Source: Chondrilla cf. caribensis (Eukaryota; Porifera; Demospongiae; Chondrillida; Chondrillidae). From it: 64,000 nt of DNA. Below the pieces are notes generated by a model. That model had not been told where the DNA came from, made no database searches, and saw nothing but the letters and a program-made list of their open reading frames with translations. The stretch's first letter is position 1; each line of letters begins with the position of its first letter. Shown here piece by piece: positions 25,936 to 37,000 of this stretch. The position numbers and the translations under genes were made by a program. The stretch is from positions 1 through 64,000 of the forward strand of contig OZ026547.1 in assembly GCA_964020155.1 (NCBI GenBank), written 5' to 3'.

Positions 25936-27446
25936 CTACAGGATATGAAAAGGCATCCATAAATTTCAGCCAGAAAACGCCTGGATACTCAAAGCACCCT
26001 CACTTGCCAACCAATCCTTTAAAACCATCCACAACCAGGACTTATGCCAACATCGATAGGGCTGGGACGCACTCTACACAGCCGCCCCACCACACGGACT
26101 GCAAACCTTCTACCAGAGCTCAAACTCCCTGAGAAGACGGCCATGCTGGTGTCAGAGGGAAAGGGGGTCACCACACCGTCATAACATAGACAACACCCTA
26201 CGACTCACCACACCGGCATAACATAGACAAAACACAAAGCTCCCTTGCCGTAGCTACGAGCTACGTAGCTCCACCATCTTCGAGTATATTCGAATTTAGG
26301 ATTTACTGCAACATCATATAATATGCATTCCTACGCGTAACTACTACAGTGAATTTATATTATTTCTATTGTGCGAACAAAATGGCCGATTTCAAAACGC
26401 CGACAATTAGGATTTGGGCTAGAATTTGAGCGCGAAGACTTCAACGAGCTTTAAATCTTCACCGAAGGTTCTTCTAAACCTATTAGAGACGATCAAGTGA
26501 TTCGAGTGCCTGTGGGTGGCCTATTCTCCGAATTGAATATTTAGGGCAACTTTAAATAGCGCAGATAATAATAATAAAATAGATAGGTCACGGTGGCGGG
26601 GTGGTCAGGTGACACGACTCTAGGCTCCAGGTCGCGGGTTCGAATCCTCAAAAGGACGGTTTTTTTCTCTGAAAAAAAATAGCTCACTTCCTGGTGGTCA
26701 GTCGCAATACTCTCTACAAAGAACCGTAGGGGGGAGCTTTGGGACTCGCGACTGACCTCCCAGCTAGAATAGTGTCTTCTGCATTCGTGGAATGACGCAA
26801 GTACACAGTCTCTGTGGAAAGTCCCTGTAAAACTCTACATATATAGGTGTCTTTGACCCTGAGTGGGTGACTTTTTTATTAAAAACCCTGGAATTCTTGC
26901 TTTATTTCGTACTTCAAATACATCAATAGAACAGATTACTATAACAATAACATAATATTAATTAGTATCAAAGAATTTGAAACTGTCTCTTCGTGTCTAT
27001 CATCAACTGCCAATCATTCTTCTTCTGCAAATCTTCTCTGGAGTATCCTTGACAGCATCAATAGACTACCTACTTATCTGTATAGCAGAACAGTGTCAAT
27101 AATATTTGATCATATTACCTTGCCAATGGCTTACTTTGCCAACAATCAGGTCAGCCTCATCAAAATGTCACCCAAAGGGTCTAGGTGTCTCTCCTTGCAT
27201 CTTTTCTCACCAAATCAACTGACTTGTGGTTGACCTTCATACTTGATACAATGCCAACATCACAAAACTGAGTTAATAAAATTAATACTCTATTGGTTCC
27301 TACCAATTACACTATATACCTGCACCCATTGAAGATGCAAATAGGAAGCATGAATGAACAATTAATTAATGTCACATCCATTGAGAAGCATGTGTCACAC
27401 CACACACACATACACACAGACACACACACACACACATGCAAACACA

Positions 27447-27484
<38 letters not shown>

Positions 27485-27935
27485 AAAGGGTAGCGATTAG
27501 GGAGAGCTGAAACCCTCATGTACAACCCCTCTTAACTCCCAGCCATGTCCAATCCTTCAAAACCCCAAACCTAGATGTCTATGGTCTGTGTCAGGGGTTG
27601 AATGGAGAGAGTGAACCCAAGAGTTATGCGCACATTTTGTATGACCTTCGTGTTGTACAGTACACACATTTCTACGCTCCATGTTGCTGGTTCAAGTCCA
27701 ATTGCAGAGGGGTAGACTCAATAAGGTAATTTTCAGTCATTTTTGCTCCAAATAATCCCCCCCCCCAATATGCAAGATCAGTCAACAACTATAAATAAAA
27801 AAACATGACATACCTAGTTTCAAACTAGTGGTATTGCTGTGACAAGAATCAATTAATTTAAATTGATCATACATTCATTATAATCAGCACTGGCACTACT
27901 ATGTTTTCTAATGAGCACAAATTATCCAAATGTAA
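25936..27935. other. Repeat-rich spacer between cysteine synthase relic and IPMK
   Basis: Contains mobile-element-like debris at about 25973-26230 with short coding-like frames, the second 640-bp SINE composite (26239-26881), AT-rich unique DNA, and a (CA)n tract at 27403-27482. I looked here for a first exon of the cysteine synthase on the minus strand (expected to end in a GN-type motif before a GT donor) and did not find one. Confidence 0.55.
26239..26881 (+). mobile_element. Composite repeat with tRNA-derived SINE body, copy 2
   Basis: Near-identical to the copy at 23011-23652, differing by scattered substitutions and single-base indels. The B box GGTTCGAATCC is at 26637-26647 and the A-box-like element near 26592. 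It ends in the same GTGGGTGACTTTTTTATTA tail. It lies directly upstream of the truncated cysteine synthase, in the position where its missing 5' exon should be. Confidence 0.7.
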
Positions 27936-29838
27936 TCACTGTACAAAGAATGACTGGAAAAAAGACACTAATTTGTTCACACCAAAAAGATAATTTCTAT
28001 CAATTTCACTCTGATTGTGTTCGTAGGCATGTGCAAAGTCTACTAATCTGATGTCCACCTTGGTGTCATCTCTGTCCTCGTCTCCCTCGTAGACAAACAA
28101 AAGAGACGATGCATAAAGCCTGAACTCATCTTGCTCCTCAAACCACTTCCGGATGGCACTCAGTTTCTCTTGTATAATTGGGACAAGATCGTACCTGGTG
28201 GTCGAGCCCTGGTCGAAAAAAATGGCTATTCCTGAGAAAAACACTGCAACAGTAACAATTTGGACATAAATCTACCCAGCAACAGCCAAACCTTTGAAGA
28301 CATCCTCCTCTGTTGAACGACTACGACCAAAGTGCCTGTCAACATACCTCCAGGTCTTGGTGTCTCGCTGGTACACCTATTATCAACCCAACAAAATGTC
28401 TACTGACACCAACAACCTCTAATAGTTCACAACCTCTAATAGTTCACTTACTCTCATCCCAATTATTCTAATGCCAACTGTCTCTTGGATTGGGTACTTC
28501 TTCTTCTCTCTTTCAATCTTGTCTTGAGAGGCATTGTCATCCCAAACACGTTTACCCAACTTCAAATCCATCACACAAGGTTTCGCAAACCGCGAGGTAA
28601 TGTCCTCCAGCCTCATGTAGGTAGCTAGACCAGATAAGGATGCACACATCCGGGAGATTTCACTGATAGTACATAGTCAAAGACAAGATCAATGACCAAG
28701 GAAGTGATTCCATGGGATACAAACTCCTACCATCCAAATCCCACAGCTACCCCATCTACAATGGGAAAGAATCCCCACCCCCCCCCTTTCAGCAACACAT
28801 GCCAGGAGTAAGCTCTTGTCAAGAATTTGATCAACATAATATCAAATTATGACTGGAATCGATTCCAGAGGGTTCAAATCCAATCTTTCCCAGGGTAGCA
28901 TGCCTGTATACCCTCCTACCATCCATACACCTAACCCTAGTAGATGTGCTCTTAGGTCACAGTCGAACCATATCCATACACATTACAGCTGGTACACATG
29001 ACTGTAGATGTCTGGTGTACTGGTACATACATGGACACTACAAAAGGAATGCTCTTCAACAAAATTTCAATCAATTCTTGGCTGTAGGTGTCTAGTGTAT
29101 AGCTCTCTCCGTGTGCCAGACAAGACTATCTCACAGAAAATGGTAGTCAATAAAAACAATAAACAGGATACAAGGGACACCTCTTCTGTCAGCAATGACC
29201 TCCACTCCAAAGTACCGCGGTACGAGAAGCCTCAAATCTTGGGCAAAGTGACTGGACTCATTACTAAAGAACACAGTCTCATAAAAAGATAGCTCTTGTT
29301 CTCCTTTACGTCCAGAAAAAACAGGCTTGAACAGGTATTCGGGTTGGCCACATAACTGAAGAAATCCTACACAAACCAACATCGAAATAATCCCTGGAAC
29401 ACACTCTTTGTTGGCAGAGAGCATAAATAAGGTAGGCCTAGACAACGCAAACTGCTTCACCACTTCACCTTGTTTTCCGTCGATATGTCTGTGTCCTCCC
29501 ACTTGGTGTGGTACGGGCTGGTAGCCTTCTGGGATGAGAGACAACTGGAATTTCGCTTCGGCTGACAGGAGTTCCCAGTGAGTGTCCAAGGCAACATTCA
29601 TTACATCTAAAGGACTGATATCTAAGGTTGTCACGTCTTCTCCACTAATACTCGGTGTGTCCTTAGCGGCTGATTCCGAAGAAGCCTCTTTAGTTTCAAC
29701 TAAGTGTTTTTCTTCTTCCAGTAAATTTAAAATGGACTCCTCGCACTTAACCGTCACCTGAAGTGCTTCCTTGTCGTTTTCTTCCTGTTCGGATTGTACA
29801 ATAAGGTTTTCTACGTTCGACTCATCCATGGAAGACAT
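27936..29838 (-). CDS. IPMK: Inositol polyphosphate multikinase (IPK family)
   Basis: Five exons (29838-29469, 29366-29181, 28624-28452, 28376-28292, 28231-27936) join in frame to 369 residues. The enzyme phosphorylates inositol phosphates (InsP3 to InsP5) and, in animals, also PIP2; it acts mainly in the nucleus. The IPK catalytic signature PxxxDxKxG is present as PCVMDLKLG in exon 3. The SSLL motif is in ASSLLFVYEG and the metal-binding DFA in LVDFAHAY, both in exon 5. HQVGGH in exon 1 matches the family's N-lobe start. The first 80 or so residues are acidic and not conserved.

An in-frame ATG 30 bases upstream (29868) would add 10 residues; I prefer 29838 because the acidic N-terminus starts there, but this is uncertain. 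The stop of the next gene lies only 148 bp upstream, so promoter space is minimal. Confidence 0.9.
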
Positions 29839-29985
29839 GACGAAGCTAGCAGTGCCAAGGCATCTCACAAAACACGATTACTACTACAGGTCTCTATCGA
29901 CGCGGGCGGGTTGATTATGGGGGCAGACTATGAATATAATTGAATTACAACACTCTGGAGAGAAGTTGCACAATGCAAACAGTTT

Positions 29986-31484
29986 CTATCTATGGTAAGG
30001 GTGGTAGGTGGTCGAGCCTTGATGGTAGTTGGACCTAACTGGGCCTCCGTAGGACCTGTAGGAACTGCCTCCATTTCCTCCTGCAGTGTGAAACAAACAC
30101 ACAATGGTCACGACCACACACAGGGAGGAAGTGTTTCACACAAACATCACCTTCATCTCTTCGATAACCACCACTTCCCGAATATTCATGACCTCCTCCA
30201 CTGCCACCATGTCCGTAGCTACCATAGTTACCGCCCCCACTCCCCCCACCACGACCATAACCACCTTGATATCCACCGTAATTCCCTGCAGTGGCACCAT
30301 AGTAGTTGGCTAGAGAACAAAGGTCGAACAGTTAACATGGGAGGAAATACACACAGTGCCATGACTTACAGGGGTAATACGGCTGTGGATAGGGCTGGAA
30401 GTACTGTGGTGACATGTGATAGTCATAATGGCCAAACCCTCGACCAGCACTTTGGTAGGAGCCGTGCTTGGAAACATTTTGTCCTACACTGTCTTTAGGG
30501 ACAGCTTTCTTCACTTCAACCTTTGGAAAAAGAAGTATAAAACAATACACAAACACAGACAGACAAACAGACACAGCTACCTTAGATCCATCCACGGTGT
30601 GAAAGTCATTTTCACAAGTCCTGTCCACAGAATCCTCTGATTTGAAAGTGACAAACACAAATCCTCTCCTTCTTGTCCCGCCCTTTTCGTACACTAATGC
30701 AACTTCTTCAAGCTGTACAACAGGATTGACAGAGTGACAGTTACTGCTCCAGACAATCACACCAATGACCAGACACTCACTTCTCCAAACTGCATAAAGT
30801 GGTCACGTATAGATTCTTCCGGCATATCAGGCGGGACACCCCCAACGAATATCTTTTTGGTTCTTTCAGATGTTGCTTGATGCTTCTTGTGTGAATCAGG
30901 AGGTATTGCTTTCTTTGGATCAATCTGTGAATATCATGGACAAAAGTTGACAAATATTCCACATGCTCTAACCCTAACCCTAAACACACCCTTACCTTGC
31001 GATCACCAATGGTATGACCGGGATCGTCCTTGTCCCTCAACACTCTTTCCATAGCTTCTTTATTATCAAACTCAATGAACCCGAAGCATTTTGATCTCTT
31101 GGTATTTGGGTCACACTTGACAATCACATCTTTGACGCCACCGTACTCTGCTTGGAAGTACTCCCTGATCTCGTCTGTACAGGTCAGAAACAAGGTAACA
31201 ACAGACACAGACAGACATCATCAGATCAACTCACTATGGATCTACATACGCACATCTTGCGTGAGTGTTTGTGTATGCGTGTTACCTCGCTCCTATCTGC
31301 TACACACTTGGCTACACACGCGCTACTCCCAACACCTAAGCACTCCTCTAGATCTCTCCTCCCAGAACTACCGCAGCCTACTACTCCTACAGTCGCTTTC
31401 CTAGTCTAGTCTAGTAGTAGCTCTATTCTACGCACCCTCTTTCGTCTCCCAATGCAATCCACCTAAAAAGAGTTTGCTAAACAT
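29986..31484 (-). CDS. hnRNP A/B-D-like protein with two RRM domains and a Gly/Tyr-rich tail
   Basis: Seven exons (31484-31436, 31174-30996, 30924-30781, 30712-30581, 30520-30370, 30309-30151, 30080-29986) give 302 residues in frame. RRM1 has RNP2 as LFLGGL and RNP1 as KCFGFIEF. A linker IDPKKAIPP is typical of the hnRNP A/B and D group. RRM2 has RNP2 as IFVGGV and RNP1 as RGFVFVTF. The C-terminus is rich in Gly, Tyr and Ser (GGYQGGYGRGGG, NYGSYGHGGSGGG), as in hnRNPs that bind RNA cooperatively and form assemblies. It probably binds AU- or UUAG-rich RNA in splicing, transport or stability.

A 5'UTR intron is likely: a donor CAAATTG|GTGAGTAG at 31757 and acceptor CTTAG at about 31510. DAZAP1 or Musashi relatives are less likely because of the IDPKKA linker. 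Confidence 0.88.
30967..30986. repeat. Short interstitial telomere-like repeat in an intron
   Basis: CTAACCCTAACCCTAAAC lies in intron 2 of the hnRNP gene, about ten bases downstream of its 5' splice site on the minus strand. It is two telomere hexamers plus flanks. It may reflect insertion during double-strand break repair, or chance. Confidence 0.5.
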
Positions 31485-32055
31485 CGCAAACGAAAGAAAA
31501 AGACACACACTAAGGTAAACAGTATCACTAGCTATTATGATATCCTTATAATACATAGGTGGCAACTATTAAACTCAATGACGATATCAAGACAAAGAAT
31601 TAGGATCCGTGCACAATGTGCGGAGATCTCACAATTCTTCCTTGTTTCCGCCGTTATCGTATTGCATGGACATCTCTTCTGTGAGGAACAGACGGTAAAG
31701 GGCGAATAGTAAGGTTCAAACACAAAACAAACGCTCACTGTTCAACATCTACTCACCAATTTGTGATCGTCTGGGGTTGATAAAAGTATCGGCCACAATA
31801 CACTGAGAATCTGAGCGATCGATGAAGGACTTTCTTCAGAACACGTGTCACACCGGAAGACAGAGAATACGTAGTATGACGTAAAAAAATGGCGCTGCAC
31901 TCAGCTTCCGTGGAAAGGGGCGATAAACCTCCTCAACATCATACTCGACTCATATTGTAATATATCTTGTAATAAACTAGTATAATTACACGAAATTATA
32001 TTACACGATACATGCCATGATACAACAATGTCAAAGACACCAGGTTTGGCGGGCA
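31485..32055. promoter_or_regulatory. 5' region of the hnRNP gene
   Basis: This stretch holds the probable non-coding first exon (about 31860-31757) and the 5'UTR intron of the hnRNP gene. Its outer part, near 31800-31950, contains CACGTGT and GACGTAA words. It also separates the gene from the OGDH 3' end. No TATA box or other core element can be assigned with confidence. Confidence 0.4.
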
Positions 32056-34007
32056 TCACAAAGTCATGGTTTGCTCAATGAGCGCTGACTGCTCTTTGAG
32101 ATGTGTGTTCTTACATCCCGTAGCTGGAGCAGATGATGCTGCTCGACCAACATAGCTGAAATAAATAAATAGTAGTAAATAATAACAATACAAGTGAACA
32201 ACAACTTCACAACAACAACAAAGACGACAAAACAATAACAAATCCCTTAAGTAACCAACATACCTCACAGGTTTGCTGTGCTGGGAGGCAGTCCCCAGCC
32301 GCGGCTGGACATAGAACCAACCTCCCATGTTCTTTGGCTCTTCCTGAGTCCAAGTAATGGAGGCAGTGGGAAAACGTTCCAACTCCAATTTCACCAAGTC
32401 AAATGGAAATGGGGACATCTACGAGGCAATTCATGAACATATCTTACGTATTTCAAGATCAACCTTCAAGTTGAATTAACCTGCTCAATCCTCGTCAAAG
32501 CTATCCTGTTTTCCAAGCCTTTTGCTTCACGTGCCTACGTATGCAACAAACATTATATGAATTTAATGAGACAGGGGAGAATAGGGAAGCGCAAACAGAC
32601 AAGCAAGTGAAAATAGATATCGTTCAAATCAACTTTCAACAGAATTTATTGAATGGCTGAAATATGGGCACAAGGGCATATGAAATATGAATATCCGTGC
32701 CCTCAATCATTGTCATAATAAATCCACCATCTCGATGTTCAGCATGTTATGCAATGACCAGGGCCGTATACACCATAACCATATAAAGGTGCTGTTTCTA
32801 TGGCAACAGATGTTTATAAAATTTTTTGCCTAATATGGTAATCTGTCCAGTGTGCCACAACTTGTGAGCGTGGTATTCCAGTAGGACAGAAGTGCTCAGA
32901 AGTGACCACCCCATGTTCACCTCTGGGGATATCAGAACAATAGGTCTACCTTGTGGCCATGGGTGAGGGTACAATCCAGCCACTCCTCACTCCCAGCTGC
33001 CTCAGGAGGCCACTCCTCCATCGTGGGATTGGTGACCCAGCTAGGGCAGCTACGAGGTCTGCCCCCTCAACACCCATACCCACACCCAGCAGTAGTTCAC
33101 TGACCTTGGCTAGTTCGTAATAGATCTTTCCAGTGCAGAAAACAACCTTCTCAATTTTGTGTTCCTCCTCAACTTGTTCGTTGGGAATAACTCGACGGAA
33201 AAAAGTATCTACATCATCAGAAAGTGGGAGATTCAACACAGCCATGAAAAATGCCAATGTCTCATGGTAGCCATGGCAATAAGACAACAGTTCAACTGAG
33301 GTAGGTCGTTCACATACTTTCTGTCATCTCAGATAAGCTTGACCTCGCTTCTGGAAGTCTCAGTAAGCTTTTTGGTGTCATCAATACCAACTTGTAAACA
33401 AATAACAATCACAGTAAACAACAACAGTCATGATAAACATCATCACTACTACATTGACAACATCCTGACAGGAACCTACTGGTTTTCTGAAGGGTATGGC
33501 CATCTGTCTCCTGAGGATATGGAACAGGTTGGCTGGCGTGGTACAGTTGGCAACGATCCAGTTGCAATTATGCAGCTGCTGGACCTCATAGTCCTCAACT
33601 GGTATCTACACACAATGGTGAGATGTGGTGAACAGCACAGTGACACTGGACCACAAAGAAGAGGCTCACATCCGGGAAAGTGTCAGCATCTTCTGAAGAC
33701 AATTGAAGAAATCTTTCAAGTCGAGCAGATGAGTGCTCGGGACCCTACATGTGGACACACATATGAGTGCTCGGGACCCTACATGTGGACACACATATGA
33801 GTGCTCGGGACCCTACATGTGGACACACATATGAGTGCTCGGGACCCTACATGTGGACACACATATGAGTGCTCGGGACCCTACATGTGGACACACATAT
33901 GAGTGCTTGGGACCCTACATGTGGACACACATATGAGTGCTCGGGACCCTACATGTGGACACACATATGAGTGCTCGGGACCCTACATGTGGACACACAA
34001 CAGAATC

Positions 34008-34073
<66 letters not shown>

Positions 34074-37000
34074 TGTGTGTGTACAAACACATCAAACTTC
34101 AAGGGTACCGTTCTGATGAAACCTTGGCAAGGTTCACTCACACTCAGCATAACCCCGCCCTCACCATTCCTTCGTATCCGTGTGGCAGCAGCAATACAAG
34201 TCCGCTTTGTCTGGACCACTTGTCCTCACCACAACTGATGAACTGGTCAATGATGCACTGAGCGTTGTTGTGGAAGTCACCGAATTGAGCCTCCCAGCAA
34301 ATCAAATCATTAGGACGACACTGACTGAATCCCAATTCAAATCCTGCAAATGGAAATGGAAACAATCAAAGCTGCAACTCTGGACCTGCAAATAACTGCC
34401 GATCACTGACACATGACCATCTTTCCTATTTCCCAATTGCAAGTTTCAGTCCTAGAGAGATTTAACCCTGAGACAGCTGTGACATCCCCAATCCGTCAAT
34501 ACTACAATACAATTATAACACAATACCTGGCAGCCACCAACCCACCCACAATACCTGGCAGCCACCAACCCACCCATAATACCTGGCAGCCACCAACCCA
34601 CCCACAATACCTGGCAGCCACCAACCCACCCATAATACCTGGCAGCCACCAACCCACCCACAATACCTGGCAGCCACCAACCCACCCAGTACATACACAA
34701 TACCTGGCAGCCACTAACCCACCCAGTACATAACACAATACCTGGCAACCACCAACCCACCCAGTACATAACACAATACCTGGCAACCACCAACCCACCC
34801 AGTACATAACACAATACCTGGCAGCCACCAACCCACCCACAACACCTGGCAGCCACCAACCCACCCACAATACCTGGCAGCCACCAACCCACCCACAATA
34901 CCTGGCAGCCACCAACCCACCCACAATACCTGGCAGCCACCAACCCACCCACAATACCTGGCAACCACCAACCCACCCACAATACCTGGCAGCCACCAAC
35001 CCACCCACAATACCTGGCAGCCACCAACCCACCCAGTACTGCAAACTCGGACAATGAGCTGTTGCAAATGGTGTAAGGGGCTTGTGTTGAGGACAAGTGC
35101 TTCAGAGGACAATAAGTCCTCTTGTCCACCGCCTGATCGTGGAGAACATGGTGACGGTGACTGGGGAGGAAGGGGAGAGAGTGGAGGTGATGGGTGACTG
35201 TGTGATGGAGTGGAGGTGATGGGTGACTGTGTGATGGAGTGGAGGTGATGGGTGACTGTGTGATGGAGTGGAGGTGATGGGTGACTGTAATGTAGAGGAG
35301 GTGATGACTGCGTGATGGGGTGGAGTTGATGACTGTGTGATGTAGTGGAGGTAGTGACTGTGTGATGGAGTGGAAGTGATGGTGTACTCGGAGGAAGGCA
35401 GGACAAAGACGAGAAGAGGTGAGGCCGAACAAATGCAACGACCCAGGCATACCTGAAGGTACCCCTCTCCACGTCTTGACCGCTGACTCGAACGTGGTAA
35501 TTCTCCAACAGCAGAGACCCAAAAGCAAAGGCTTCACCCATTGCCCAGTCGCTGACTTCCTTGTCAAGCATTTCTGCTCGTTGACTGAGTATACGCTTGA
35601 TACCTACAGGCAGGTCATGTGACATCACATGATATGATATATAGAGGTCATGTGATAGCACATGATACAATAATATGATAAAAGCATTACCATTGTGCAA
35701 TTTGAAATTCTCGAACCCATCACCGTTAGGGGGAGTACTAAATACACGTCCAATCTCCTTCAAGACCTTCCTGTCGACTCCAGTTGACTTCATCTTCATT
35801 TCAGGACCATTTTCAGGGAAAAAACCTAAACACACAAGACAGTTCAATATTTGCTGGAATGAGATGTGAGTTACCATGGTTACCTTTCCATGGAGAATCT
35901 AGCCAATCACGATTGAGTAGCTTCACAGAACTTCCTTTACTCTTTTCCAAGGCTGCCTCGCACCGTTCATCGTAATGCCTCATCTCGGCCTAACCCAATG
36001 TACGGGACATAATGCATCTCGAGGTGTACATGAGTGTACATGAGTGTACATGAGTGTGCATGAGTGTACATGAGTGTACATGAGTGTGCATGAGTGTACA
36101 TGAGTGTGCATGAGTGTACATGAGTGTACATGAGTGTATGAGTGTACATGAGTGTACATGAGTGTATGAGTGTGCATGAGTGTGCATGAGTGTGTATGAG
36201 TGTACATGAGTGTGCATGAGTGTGCATGAGTGTACATGAGTGTACATGAGTGTGCATGAGTGTACATGAGTGTACATGAGTGTACATGAGTGTAAATAGA
36301 TGTAAATAGGTAGGTGTATATAGCAAAAAAAGAATAGTGTGTGTGGGGGGGGGGGCAAAATACAAATATTGAAAAAATAACCAGACAAATTTACATTCAT
36401 TGTGAAAATATCTCTTAACGAACCCCACAGGAGTGGGCGAGGGAGCCCAAACGAAATCCTGCATGCCATGATCAATGTACTGGGCAACTCACTTCCATCT
36501 CTTCCTTCTTAATGATGTTCTTCTCCATCAGGTCCGTCCCATATTTCTTCAGAACAGGAAGGTGTTTTGATATGATCTGGTACATCAGAGGCTGAGTGAA
36601 CATGGGTTGATCTGTTTCGTTGTGTCCATTTCTACGGTAACCAACAATGTCGATAACAACATCTTTTTGGAACTCCCTCCTCCACTCGGCAGCCACTTTG
36701 CAGACGTGCATGACAGCCTCGGGGTCATCGGCGTTCACGTGGAATATCGGGGCGGACACCACCTACAGGGGAAGTAGGGACAGCACCATCACCATGGTAA
36801 CAAACACTGGAGCCAACACTCTTGCTTACCTTGGCAACATCAGTGCAATAAGGTGAGGACCGTGCCACCCTGGGGTCTGTGGTGAACCCAATTTGATTGT
36901 TGGCAATAATGTGGATGGTCCCCTTGCAGGTGTAGTCCGGGAGGTCCGACAAGTGGAACGTCTCGTACACAACACCTTGACCAGCGAAGGCAGCATCTCC

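Noticed and set aside
32798..33287. An additional OGDH exon between exons 18 and 19
   Set aside because: The frame at 32798-32983 does not match the enzyme, and exon 18 joins exon 19 at the position expected from the family (YYELAK then [18 protein letters not shown]).
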